DNA from: Planctomycetota bacterium
GTDB taxonomy: Bacteria > Planctomycetota > GCA-002687715
Length of the DNA stretch: 29,326 nucleotides
Direction: 5' to 3'
Assembly (NCBI GenBank): GCA_013213915.1
Contig: JABSRK010000008.1
Span: forward strand, 1-29,326
The translations under genes and the position numbers were made by a program. Positions 7,877 through 14,860 of this stretch are shown piece by piece (the first letter of the stretch is position 1; the number at the start of each line of letters is the position of its first letter). Below the pieces are notes generated by a model that searched no databases, had not been told where the DNA came from, and worked only from the letters and a program-made list of their open reading frames with translations.

Positions 7877-9062
7877 CGACTTCCTCCCAGGTCACGCTTT
7901 GCCGTTCACCGGCCTTGATCTCGTCCACGACCTGCTCGAATTCAGCCCACGCCTTTTCGTGGTCGATACCCAGCTTCTCGAGGAACGGCTTGCTGTCGGT
8001 GCTGTGCCAGTGGAGTTGGAGCACCTTGTAGGGATGGGCGCCCATGGCGAGGGCGGCGATCTGCGAGTCGGACATGACCGGCAGGCCGACGTTCTTGTCG
8101 TGGGCCTTGGCGGCGAACTGGCTCTGGTCGAGGGTCGTGACGCAGCCGGTGTCGTGGGTGATGAGGATGTCGGGGTCGGCCTCTTCCTTCATGACCTCGA
8201 TCTTGCGCTGCACGGCGAACGACCGGGAGAAGTCACGGGAGACCAGGATGTGCCGGAATCCGAAGCCGCAGCAGTCGAACCACGTTGAGTAGTCGCGCAC
8301 GTCCACGCCGAGCGACTGCAGCGTCGACGTGATGATCGCCGAGCGCTGGTTTCCGTACACCTCGGGGGCATAGATGGCATCCTCGCCAACGAGCTTGTGG
8401 TAGTGACACGCGGGGTGGATGGTCGCGGCGATGTGGTCCATCGGGATGACCTGGTGCTCGGCGATCCGGTCGCGCATGACGTGCACCCACTCGCTGTAGT
8501 GAACGACCTCCTCGGGCATGATCAGCTTCTTGCCGAGCTTCTTGAGGATCTTGCGCACCTGGCTCCGCAGTTCGGGGCTGTGGATGAGCTGCTGCCGCAC
8601 CTCCTTGTAGTGCCCGAAGCTGGTCGCGCAGTGGATGATCGGGAAGTACCCGGTTTCATGCGCCGCGGCGAAGTTGCGCATGGCGACAGCGGCCTGCGCG
8701 GGCGCGTTGGATGTCGCCGATGCGTAATAGTTCCACGCCGTGCACGACGTCTGGTCGGTGGGGTCGTTGTAGTCGAGCCCGAGCTTCCGGTTGAGCCAGA
8801 ACACCGACGTCGAGTAGCCCGGGATGTGCCCGCACTGTCCGCAGCTCTTGTGGTGCCACGTCTGCTCGACGGGGACCTTCTTGGTGCGGCCGAACTTGTT
8901 CTTGACCTCGATGTAGGGCTCCGGGACCCGGTGGACTTCCCACTCGCCCTCCTTCTCGAGCTGGTCGAGGATGTCGTGATAGTCCTCGGTCGGAGCCTGC
9001 GAGGGATCGGGCGTGAACGTCCGATCTTTGGGTTTGTTGAAAAGGGCGCTGTGGGGAATCAC
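7869..9062 (-). CDS. shdrB1: sHdrB1, CCG-domain iron-sulfur subunit
   Basis: I start this 397-residue protein at a GTG preceded at 7 bases by GGAG. An open frame extends further upstream but only through the coding sequence of shdrC1. Two cysteine-rich domains are visible: C74, C77, C107 and C145 (KSCGQCGHIPG, TSCTAW, IIHCATSFG), then C219 (HPACHYHK), C264-C265 (WFDCCGFGFRH) and C307 (THDTGCVT). The second set is the classical CCG arrangement that binds a noncubane [4Fe-4S] cluster in HdrB; the first set is degenerate. In sHdr models this subunit is a candidate site for the substrate disulfide, persulfide or LbpA chemistry. The gene overlaps shdrA by 8 bases and follows shdrC1 by 29. The stretch GFGFRHILVSRDFSRS after the Cys pair looks family-specific. 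Confidence 0.9.
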   Translation of the reverse strand: MIPHSALFNKPKDRTFTPDPSQAPTEDYHDILDQLEKEGEWEVHRVPEPYIEVKNKFGRTKKVPVEQTWHHKSCGQCGHIPGYSTSVFWLNRKLGLDYNDPTDQTSCTAWNYYASATSNAPAQAAVAMRNFAAAHETGYFPIIHCATSFGHYKEVRQQLIHSPELRSQVRKILKKLGKKLIMPEEVVHYSEWVHVMRDRIAEHQVIPMDHIAATIHPACHYHKLVGEDAIYAPEVYGNQRSAIITSTLQSLGVDVRDYSTWFDCCGFGFRHILVSRDFSRSFAVQRKIEVMKEEADPDILITHDTGCVTTLDQSQFAAKAHDKNVGLPVMSDSQIAALAMGAHPYKVLQLHWHSTDSKPFLEKLGIDHEKAWAEFEQVVDEIKAGERQSVTWEEVDV

Positions 9063-9069
9063 TTGATGG

Positions 9070-9073
9070 CTCC
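9070..9073 (-). promoter_or_regulatory. Ribosome binding site that fixes the shdrB1 GTG start
   Basis: GGAG on the minus strand lies 7 bases before the GTG at 9062. It favours this start over longer versions of the frame, which would lie inside shdrC1. Confidence 0.65.
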
Positions 9074-9091
9074 AAGTTGCGGAGATGGTGA

Positions 9092-9796
9092 TCAGTCGAA
9101 GGACACGTCGTAGCCCGCGTCCTCCAGCTTCTCCTCCATGACGTCCTGCAGGATCATGAACAGGCCTTCGTCGACCTCCTTGATCATGTCCATGACGCCT
9201 GTCATGTGCCAGATGAGATAGAGCTCGATGATCGTCTTGTCGTCGACCTGCCAGCTCGTCTCGGTTGTGTTCATCGACTCGGGCGGAAGGGCCTTCCGCC
9301 AGTATTCGAGGTTTTTGGCGATGTCCTTGACGTGCGGACCCCAGTCGGGGAACGCGTTCGCCTGCAGCATGTCCGGAGACACTTGCGTGCCGGTCGCCAT
9401 GATCTTGTAGACCACGCGTCCGTAGCCCTCGAGCGCCTCCTGAGCGCTGGCGAGGCCGTTCTTGACCGCGACCTCGCGCATCAGCGTGATGAGTCCGCCC
9501 GGCGAGTTCTTGCGCGGGCACACGTCGCACGAGAAGCACTGCGAGCAGTCCCACACGCTGTCGTTCAGCAGCGTGTAGAAGAGGTCGACGTCCTCGCGCG
9601 CCATCGTCTGCGCGATCTTGCGCGGGCTGAAGTCGTAGAATCGTGCGGAAGGGCAGGCCGCGACGCAGATACCGCACTCGTAGCAGCCGTACAGGTACTC
9701 ATCGTACCGGAGGTCTCCCTTGACCTCGTCGAACAGCCGTTCCTTCTCGTCGTAGTCGACGTGCGCGTATTGGCGTCCCGATAAATCGAGCGACAT
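9092..9796 (-). CDS. shdrC1: sHdrC1, two-cluster ferredoxin-like subunit
   Basis: The 234-residue HdrC-like protein has one standard [4Fe-4S] motif, YGCYECGICVAACPSAR (C38, C41, C44, C48), and a second one, WDCSQCFSCDVCPRKNSPGG (C84, C87, C90, C93). The second has only two residues between the third and fourth Cys, instead of the usual three. The rest is helical, ending in an acidic C-terminus (EEKLEDAGYDVSFD). HdrC proteins pass electrons between HdrA and HdrB, and I infer the same here. It starts 13 bases after the LbpA gene; no clear ribosome site precedes the ATG, so it may depend on translational coupling. It is followed by shdrB1 after 29 bases, the usual C1-B1-A order. Confidence 0.9.
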   Translation of the reverse strand: MSLDLSGRQYAHVDYDEKERLFDEVKGDLRYDEYLYGCYECGICVAACPSARFYDFSPRKIAQTMAREDVDLFYTLLNDSVWDCSQCFSCDVCPRKNSPGGLITLMREVAVKNGLASAQEALEGYGRVVYKIMATGTQVSPDMLQANAFPDWGPHVKDIAKNLEYWRKALPPESMNTTETSWQVDDKTIIELYLIWHMTGVMDMIKEVDEGLFMILQDVMEEKLEDAGYDVSFD

Positions 9797-9809
9797 TTCA
9801 AGTACTTTA

Positions 9810-10280
9810 TCAGGTCTCGAACCCGTCGACGTGCTCGCACGGCTTCAAGTCCTCGGACTCGATACGCTCCCGGTATGCGTCGACCGCCGCCTGTCCGGTA
9901 AGCAGGCTGTCCATCTCGCTCTCCAGGTCGCTCGGCTGCATGCGCACGATCCAGCCCTGCTTGTACGGGCTTCTGTTGATGATGGTCGGGTCGGTCTTGA
10001 TCGCCTCGTTCACCTCGACGACCTCGCCGGAGATCGGGGACTTCACGGGACCCACCCATTTACTGCTCTCGACGGTCGCGACCGGCCTACCCTTCTTGCG
10101 TGTCGCCCCGATCTTCTTGGGCTTGGCGTGCAGCAGCGGGCCGGCCAGGTTCTGGGCGACATCGGTCATGCCGATGAGCGCCGTACCGTCATCCTCGAGC
10201 CTGATCCACGTGTGGTCGCCCACGCTGTAGTGGAGGCTCAGGGGAAGCACGCACCCGCGGACTTCAGGGTTGTCTGACAT
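9810..10280 (-). CDS. lbpA: LbpA-like lipoate-binding protein (GcvH family), copy 1
   Basis: The protein is 156 residues from the ATG at 10280; a TTG at 10310 is possible but would add an unlikely leader overlapping the end region of the upstream gene. It has the GcvH/lipoyl fold: HTWIRLEDDGTALIGMTDVAQ (from residue 23), then ATVESSKWVGPVKSPISG (68-85), in which K74 is the expected lipoylated lysine, then IINRSPYKQGWIVRM. No glycine cleavage P- or T-protein is near, and it lies directly before shdrC1B1A. It therefore fits LbpA, the dedicated lipoyl carrier of sHdr sulfur oxidation, not a glycine cleavage H protein. It follows the DsrE-like gene by 36 bases. The C-terminal 30 residues are acidic and variable. 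Confidence 0.9.
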   Translation of the reverse strand: MSDNPEVRGCVLPLSLHYSVGDHTWIRLEDDGTALIGMTDVAQNLAGPLLHAKPKKIGATRKKGRPVATVESSKWVGPVKSPISGEVVEVNEAIKTDPTIINRSPYKQGWIVRMQPSDLESEMDSLLTGQAAVDAYRERIESEDLKPCEHVDGFET

Positions 10281-10316
10281 GGCTTTCGGTCCCGCGCGAC
10301 TCGGCAACAAGCCGGA

Positions 10317-10700
10317 TCAAAAATACATCACGTGGTCGGCGTTGAGGGCGAGGTCGATGATACTGGTGGCCCCGAGGATGTCCACTCCGTCGATGAGGTC
10401 GTCGGTGGTCATGTCGAAGAGTTCGAGGCTCTGCTGGCAGACACGTAGTTCGACCTCGCTCTCCATGGCGTTCTCGAGCATCGTCTTCAAGGTGACGCCG
10501 CTCCCGGGTTTGAGTTCTACCTGCTCGGCGGCGCCCTTCTTCAGTTGGTTGGTGCCGTCCATCGTGAACCACACCAGCACCTCCATCTCCATGGCGGCAG
10601 CCGCCATGGCGTAGAACAACGGGGAGTAGGTGCGGTTGGGGGTCTCGACCCCGTGGGTCTGGATGACGAGAATCTTCTTGCCTTCCGGGTCTACGGACAT
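10317..10700 (-). CDS. DsrE-family sulfurtransferase-like protein
   Basis: The 127-residue protein has the DsrE/DsrF/YchN-like fold. It starts with strand KKILVIQTHG, has an Ala/Met-rich helix FYAMAAAAMEMEV (29-41), then VLVWFTMDGTNQL, and a conserved-looking cysteine in VELRVCQQSLELFDM (C88), where sulfur-carrying DsrE proteins have theirs. A GGGAG site precedes the ATG. It lies between a lipoate ligase and lbpA, 16 bases after the former, and close to TusA. In known sHdr and Dsr systems TusA and DsrE pass sulfane sulfur to each other as protein persulfides, and I infer that here. Which DsrE subgroup it belongs to I cannot say without an alignment. Residues 55-80 (KGAAEQVELKPGSGVTLKTM) are weakly characteristic. 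Confidence 0.8.
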   Translation of the reverse strand: MSVDPEGKKILVIQTHGVETPNRTYSPLFYAMAAAAMEMEVLVWFTMDGTNQLKKGAAEQVELKPGSGVTLKTMLENAMESEVELRVCQQSLELFDMTTDDLIDGVDILGATSIIDLALNADHVMYF

Positions 10701-10716
10701 CTCTGCTCTCCCGAGA

Positions 10717-11547
10717 TCAACTCTCGTAGTCTTTGTAGTGGACCCACACGTCTTCGTGGATCTTGACGCCGGGACGGACCAGTCCGCCGGGACGGTGCAC
10801 GAATGCAGCGTCGAGGAAGCGTGCCTCGACGGCTTCTATCTCGCGAAGCTCGTCCGCGGTCGGTTGTCCCTCGAACAGTTCGGCCTCGAGGACGTGTTCC
10901 AAGTGATTGCAGTACAGCCCCGCCACCATCGATGGGTCTGGCGGGTCGACGACCTCGCGTGCAAGTGTCGTCATGAAGCGGGCGAGGTGATCCCGGACCG
11001 CGTCACGAAATTCCGAGGACGGCGCGCGCACGATACGGGCCATGCGATCGCTGTTGAAGTCGAACAGGAAGTTGCCGACCAGGACCTCCGCGTTGCCCAC
11101 GTGGCCGGCACCCGTGCCGCCGATCTTCTTGCCGTCCACGTGGATGTCATTCACCGGACGAAACCGGGCATCGACGCCGAGTTCGTGGTACGTGTCGATA
11201 AGGGGCTGGGCGAACAACTTGAATCGCTGATCGACGCGCCGCGGCAGGCTCCGTGGGTCCATGATCCACTGTACGAAGAGTTGATCGGAGTCCAGGTAGA
11301 CCACGCCGCCGCCGACCTCGCGACGCACGATCGGCAGCCCCTCCCGTTCGCAGTACGAAAGGTCGAGTTCGAGCTCTGTGTCCTGATGGAATCCGATCGA
11401 TACGTACGGAGCTCCGGGGGTGGCGAGGACGATCGTGTCCGGCGTCGTATCGGTGCGGGCATGGGCGAGCCCGTGGTAGATGCTCTGCGAACGGACCGGG
11501 GAGAGCGTGCCGGCGTTGATGAGCCGTATGCGCCTGGCGTGCGTCAA
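10717..11547 (-). CDS. Lipoate-protein ligase, catalytic domain only
   Basis: From a TTG start that overlaps the tusA stop by four bases (TTGA), the product is 276 residues. Longer frames upstream would only read through tusA. The BPL/LPL fold is clear: RSQSIYHGLAH (19-29), the substrate loop IVRREVGGGVVYLDSDQ (73-89; RR75-76 and GGG79-81) and NDIHVDGKKIGGTGAG (133-148) with the catalytic lysine K140 or K141. It ends at VKIHEDVWVHYKDYES, just where the C-terminal accessory (LplB-like) domain begins in single-chain lipoate ligases. It therefore resembles the LplA part of bipartite ligases and may need a partner for activation. It probably attaches lipoate or octanoate to an LbpA protein. The second ligase at 14853-15929 keeps the accessory domain. 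Confidence 0.83.
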   Translation of the reverse strand: MTHARRIRLINAGTLSPVRSQSIYHGLAHARTDTTPDTIVLATPGAPYVSIGFHQDTELELDLSYCEREGLPIVRREVGGGVVYLDSDQLFVQWIMDPRSLPRRVDQRFKLFAQPLIDTYHELGVDARFRPVNDIHVDGKKIGGTGAGHVGNAEVLVGNFLFDFNSDRMARIVRAPSSEFRDAVRDHLARFMTTLAREVVDPPDPSMVAGLYCNHLEHVLEAELFEGQPTADELREIEAVEARFLDAAFVHRPGGLVRPGVKIHEDVWVHYKDYES

Positions 11548-11783
11548 TGCGTTTTCCGGATCAGGAAGCGGAACGACCCGTCGTCGCACTCCTCGGAGAG
11601 GACGAGTTCGTGGCGCGTCTGGCGCTCCCACGCCTCCATGTCGGGGACAGACCCGGGGTCCGTCGCGACCATCTCGAGGATCTGGCCGATTTCGATCTGC
11701 TTGATCGCGCGCCGGGTCTTCACGACGGGCATGGGACAGATCAGCCCCTTGCAGTCTATGGACAGGTCAGGTTCGTCTGCCAA
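11544..11783 (-). CDS. tusA: TusA-family sulfur carrier
   Basis: The 79-residue protein carries the TusA hallmark CPMP (C16) within IDCKGLICPMPVVKTRRAI, followed by GQILEMVATDPGSVPDMEAW, which matches the family. C16 is the persulfide-carrying cysteine. The start is TTG with AGGAG nine bases upstream, inside the end of the preceding radical SAM gene (28-base overlap). Its stop overlaps the TTG start of the ligase. C11 and C66 are extra. TusA is the usual sulfane-sulfur donor in sHdr clusters, typically beside DsrE. Confidence 0.93.
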   Translation of the reverse strand: MADEPDLSIDCKGLICPMPVVKTRRAIKQIEIGQILEMVATDPGSVPDMEAWERQTRHELVLSEECDDGSFRFLIRKTH

Positions 11784-12871
11784 CGGTTCTCACTCCTGTC
11801 GCCCATGGTACGCCGGTGGATCTCGGGAAGCATCACCGCTCCCTCCTCCGCGTCGACGAGCCCATTGATGAAGTAGAAGAGGTACATGGTAGTGAGCCAG
11901 CTGGTGAAGTCGGACTTCGATCCAAGATGGCTCCTGAGATTAAGCATGACCCAGGAGAAATGCTCCCAGGTGTCGAAGCAGGAATCGCAGTCGCGATCGA
12001 CGCCCGTGCAGCAGCGTCGGGTGGAACGGAGATCAGCGTTGTAGGCCCTGAAGTGGCGGTTGAAGGGCTTTCCGTTGCGTACGCGGTCCTCGTTGACGGG
12101 GTGGTCAGCTGTGACGCTCGTGCAGGTGGCGTGACCCCATCGCTCTCCGAACAAGTGCCCGGTGGAGACGACCTCAGCCAACCGTGATGTCATGAGGATG
12201 CGTTCGGGGTAGCGCAGGATCATGCGGTCGATGGCGTCCCGCACTTTGCCGAACCCCTGCCGGTAGTCGAGTTCGCCGCCGTGGGACTCGACGTCACTGT
12301 AGAAGTTGAAGAGGACACGGTTGCCGTTGGCGACGCATCGCTCGACCACGCCCTCGATCTCGTGTGCGTGTCCGGGAGCCACCGTGTAGTACCAGAAGGC
12401 GCGGGGATCACCCCCGTAGTTTGTGAGTGCGCGTTCGAACACGTCGGTCTTGCCGCCGCCTCGCAACCGACGATCTGTCTCCCGGTTGCCCCACACCGAC
12501 ACCCCGATGGGCAAGCGTTCGAATCCCTCGACGGGGATAGGCACCTGGCCGTTGGTGGCGACGTTGATCCGAAATGCGTCGTAGAGCTTCTTCAACTGAT
12601 CGAGCGCGAGGCTGGGCTCACCGCCCACCACGGTCGCGAAGTTGGTCCCGCGCTCGCGTTCTCGCGCGATGAACGTGTCCACGTCGCCCGTGTCGTCTGC
12701 AGGCGCCGCTGCGTCCATCCGCTCGGCGAAGTAGTAGCAGCCGGTGCAGCGCAGGTTGCAGGCGTTCGTCAGATCGACGCTGATCGAACGTAACGGTCCC
12801 GCTGCGCGGACGGCTTCGTGGAGCCGCGCCAGGAACGGGTCTGCGAGCCAGGTCTTAGACGGGCTCGCCAT
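11756..12871 (-). CDS. Radical SAM protein with C-terminal Cys cluster, function unassigned
   Basis: The 371-residue radical SAM enzyme binds its [4Fe-4S] cluster through C38, C42 and C45 (NACNLRCTGCYYFAE). VVGGEPSLA (81-89) is the SAM-contacting GGE motif, and NVATNGQ and NFYSDVESHGG continue the TIM barrel. The C-terminal third has ATCTSV (C250) and RRCCTGVDRDCDSCFD (C287, C288, C295, C298), which suggests one or more auxiliary clusters of SPASM/twitch type. It overlaps tusA by 28 bases and the LipS-like gene upstream by 17, so it belongs to the lipoyl/sulfur operon. I know no described sHdr component that fits it. It could act in lipoyl or cofactor maturation, or modify a peptide or protein. 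It is not a LipA-type lipoyl synthase, since the LipA cysteine pattern is absent. Confidence 0.75.
   Translation of the reverse strand: MASPSKTWLADPFLARLHEAVRAAGPLRSISVDLTNACNLRCTGCYYFAERMDAAAPADDTGDVDTFIARERERGTNFATVVGGEPSLALDQLKKLYDAFRINVATNGQVPIPVEGFERLPIGVSVWGNRETDRRLRGGGKTDVFERALTNYGGDPRAFWYYTVAPGHAHEIEGVVERCVANGNRVLFNFYSDVESHGGELDYRQGFGKVRDAIDRMILRYPERILMTSRLAEVVSTGHLFGERWGHATCTSVTADHPVNEDRVRNGKPFNRHFRAYNADLRSTRRCCTGVDRDCDSCFDTWEHFSWVMLNLRSHLGSKSDFTSWLTTMYLFYFINGLVDAEEGAVMLPEIHRRTMGDRSENRWQTNLTCP
11793..11797 (-). promoter_or_regulatory. Ribosome binding site for the TTG start of tusA
   Basis: AGGAG on the minus strand lies nine bases before TTG (11783) and supports this rare start codon. 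It sits inside the end of the radical SAM gene, so the two genes are coupled. Confidence 0.55.
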
Positions 12872-13934
12872 GCCCTCTCACTTCATGAAGACGCATCTGC
12901 TCCTCGATGATGGCGACGTCGGGTGCGGTCGGCTGGAACGGGTAGTCGCGGAACTCCTCCCCTGGGCGGTATGACCCGTACGGACGGTTGCACGCCACCT
13001 CGCCCGTGCGGCTGGGGCACCCGTCGGTCATGAACGGCACACCGCTCTGCGTGACGGTGTCCACGTCCACCCCCGGCGCGTCCAGCCGGACGATCGCCCC
13101 TTCGTCGTCGAACCCCACCGCCTCGCGGGGGAGACCCTCGTTCTCGATCAGGTGCTTGGTGAGCTGAATGCGTCGAGTCCGGTGGATCGGTGCGCGGTCC
13201 ACGTCCTGCATGACTGTTCCGGGCTCCGGGTTGAACGAGAACAGATACGCCGCGATCTGCTCGTCCTTGAGTCCGTAAAAGAGGTCCACCAGTTCTTCAT
13301 CTGTCTCGCCCAATCCGACGATCACGTGGAAGTTGACCTTCCAGGCGCCGTACATCCGGCGCGCCGCGCGGGCGATGGCCCAGTGGTGGTCCCAGTCGTG
13401 GGGGCCGCGGACTCCGCGGCCGCGGGTCTCGCGGAAGAGCTCCCTCGATGCGGCATCGAGGCCGATGCCGATGATATCGGCCCCCGCCTCCTTGACGATA
13501 CCCAGGCGCTCCTCGTTCAGCGTTCCGGCGCTGACGAGCGCTGAGATCGGAACTTCAGGAGCGGCGCGGTGGACGCGCTTCGTCATGTCGACCAAGTCTC
13601 GGTAGGCGCGCGCGTCCTGCACCTGGGCGATGCAGACGCGGCCGACAGTGGACGTCCGCTCCTTGTCGGCGATCTTCTCGGCGACGAGGTCGGTGGGGAA
13701 CAGGGGCCAGCTCACGCGAATGAAGGTGTTGTCCTCGGCCGCGCCCGGGCGCTCCCGGGCCAGTCCGCAGTAGCTGCAGTTCGCGTAGCACCCCTCGGGG
13801 TAATTCTGCAGCAGGTTGATGCATCCGCATCCGCAGCCATGGATGCGGCCGGGTTTCAGGCCCAGCTCGATCGCGGCGGCCATGCTGATGCGGACCCAAT
13901 CGGGGCTGATCCTGGCTTCTTCCTGGGCACTCAC
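12855..13934 (-). CDS. LipS1/LipS2-type radical SAM protein (BioB-like, one of the lipoyl synthase pair)
   Basis: I start at GTG 13934, which overlaps the upstream stop by four bases (GTGA) and has GGAG seven bases before it; a TTG five codons earlier is less likely. The product has 359 residues. The radical SAM motif is CYANCSYCGLARER (C49, C53, C56), preceded by HGCGCGCINLL with three Cys (C34, C36, C38). The barrel is biotin-synthase-like: ISALVSAGTLNEERL, DIIGIGLDAASRELF, NFHVIVGLGETDEE, LFSFNPEPGT. Late cysteines (DGCPSRTGEVACNRPYG) could hold an auxiliary cluster that donates sulfur. LipS1 and LipS2 together insert two sulfurs into octanoyl groups. Which of the two this is I leave open. 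Its partner is the next gene upstream. Confidence 0.78.
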   Translation of the reverse strand: MSAQEEARISPDWVRISMAAAIELGLKPGRIHGCGCGCINLLQNYPEGCYANCSYCGLARERPGAAEDNTFIRVSWPLFPTDLVAEKIADKERTSTVGRVCIAQVQDARAYRDLVDMTKRVHRAAPEVPISALVSAGTLNEERLGIVKEAGADIIGIGLDAASRELFRETRGRGVRGPHDWDHHWAIARAARRMYGAWKVNFHVIVGLGETDEELVDLFYGLKDEQIAAYLFSFNPEPGTVMQDVDRAPIHRTRRIQLTKHLIENEGLPREAVGFDDEGAIVRLDAPGVDVDTVTQSGVPFMTDGCPSRTGEVACNRPYGSYRPGEEFRDYPFQPTAPDVAIIEEQMRLHEVRGHGEPV

Positions 13935-14860
13935 CAACTCACTCCGCAACAGGCGTTGTTGAACACGGGCTCAAGCCCCCGTGACTGGGCGTAGGCCACG
14001 ATGCCCTCGGCTGGATAGGCGATGCCGTTGAGACCAGCGTCGATGGCGAGGCGGTCGATCTCCACCTTCATCGCGCCGAGGGGCCGGGCGCAACCAAGCA
14101 TGACGGGCGTCTTCGGCAGCGCGCGTCGCGCGGCTTCGAAGAACGGGCCGATGTCTTCGATACTCGGCGGTTCGATGTCGCGCATCGCTGTCCCCGTCAA
14201 CGGCATGAGGACCACGAGCACGAGGAGCTTGGGCGGGTGCCGTGCCACGATTTGGAGCGCGCGCTCCTCGCCGAGCATCCGGCCGAAGTGGAGACCGAGG
14301 ATGATGTGGGGGACCGTGGGCACGCCGTACCGATCAAGCCTCTCCAGCACATCGTCGAACGCGTCGGGCGTTGCGTCGAGGTGATAGACGTCTCGGAGCG
14401 TGTCCTCGTGGCCGATGACATCGACCATGGCGCCGTCGAGTCCGACCTCCCCGAGACCGGCGCACGTGGCTTCGTCCGGAACGCCGACATGGGCTCGGAT
14501 GACCAAGCCGAGTTCGTTTCTGACGCGGATCATGTCCGGCACGTGTTCGAGCAGGGGAACCCGGCCCATCTTGTCGCTGCCGCCTGAGATCAGGACGCCG
14601 CGCGCGCCCCGTTCGGCGAGCCGCGCGCAGAGGTCGTACAGCGTCCCGTCGTGACCCGTGAGATCGGCCATGCCCTCGAGCACCTTCATCTGGCAGTGCT
14701 CGCAGGACAGAGCGCACCGTGTACCGGTCACGCTGATGGACACGAACTCGGCGGCGTCGTGGCGTCCGTACTCGGAGGTGGTGTAGCGCTTGAGGCCGGG
14801 GGCGTGGAAGCGGATATCGTTCGGGAACGTCGCCCGCCGGATCTCCATGCAATCAGCCAT
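13931..14860 (-). CDS. LipS1/LipS2-type radical SAM protein (second of the pair)
   Basis: The 309-residue protein carries TRCALSCEHCQMKVLEG, a CxxxCxxC radical SAM site with C49, C53 and C56. LISGGSDKMGR follows as the SAM-binding strand, then RAHVGVPDE, VDVIGHEDT, PHIILGLHFGR and LMPLTGT along the barrel. MLGCARPLG and the extreme C-terminal NNACCGVSW carry further cysteines that could bind an auxiliary cluster. Stops and starts overlap on both sides: 8 bases with the ligase gene, 4 with the next radical SAM gene. Adjacent radical SAM genes beside a lipoate ligase and LbpA genes are the signature of the LipS1/LipS2 lipoyl assembly route. An ATG at 14848 is an alternative start. The pairing is inferred from context as well as motifs. 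Confidence 0.78.
   Translation of the reverse strand: MADCMEIRRATFPNDIRFHAPGLKRYTTSEYGRHDAAEFVSISVTGTRCALSCEHCQMKVLEGMADLTGHDGTLYDLCARLAERGARGVLISGGSDKMGRVPLLEHVPDMIRVRNELGLVIRAHVGVPDEATCAGLGEVGLDGAMVDVIGHEDTLRDVYHLDATPDAFDDVLERLDRYGVPTVPHIILGLHFGRMLGEERALQIVARHPPKLLVLVVLMPLTGTAMRDIEPPSIEDIGPFFEAARRALPKTPVMLGCARPLGAMKVEIDRLAIDAGLNGIAYPAEGIVAYAQSRGLEPVFNNACCGVSW
13942..13945 (-). promoter_or_regulatory. Ribosome binding site deciding the GTG start of the LipS-like gene
   Basis: GGAG on the minus strand is seven bases before GTG 13934. It favours the GTGA-overlap start over the TTG at 13949. Confidence 0.5.

Noticed and set aside
4774..9796. Methanogen-type heterodisulfide reductase or DsrMKJOP
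   Set aside because: HdrA is short with one FAD and lacks ferredoxin domains; no DsrM/P, hydrogenase or formate dehydrogenase partner is visible, and LbpA, TusA and LipS-like genes point to sHdr.
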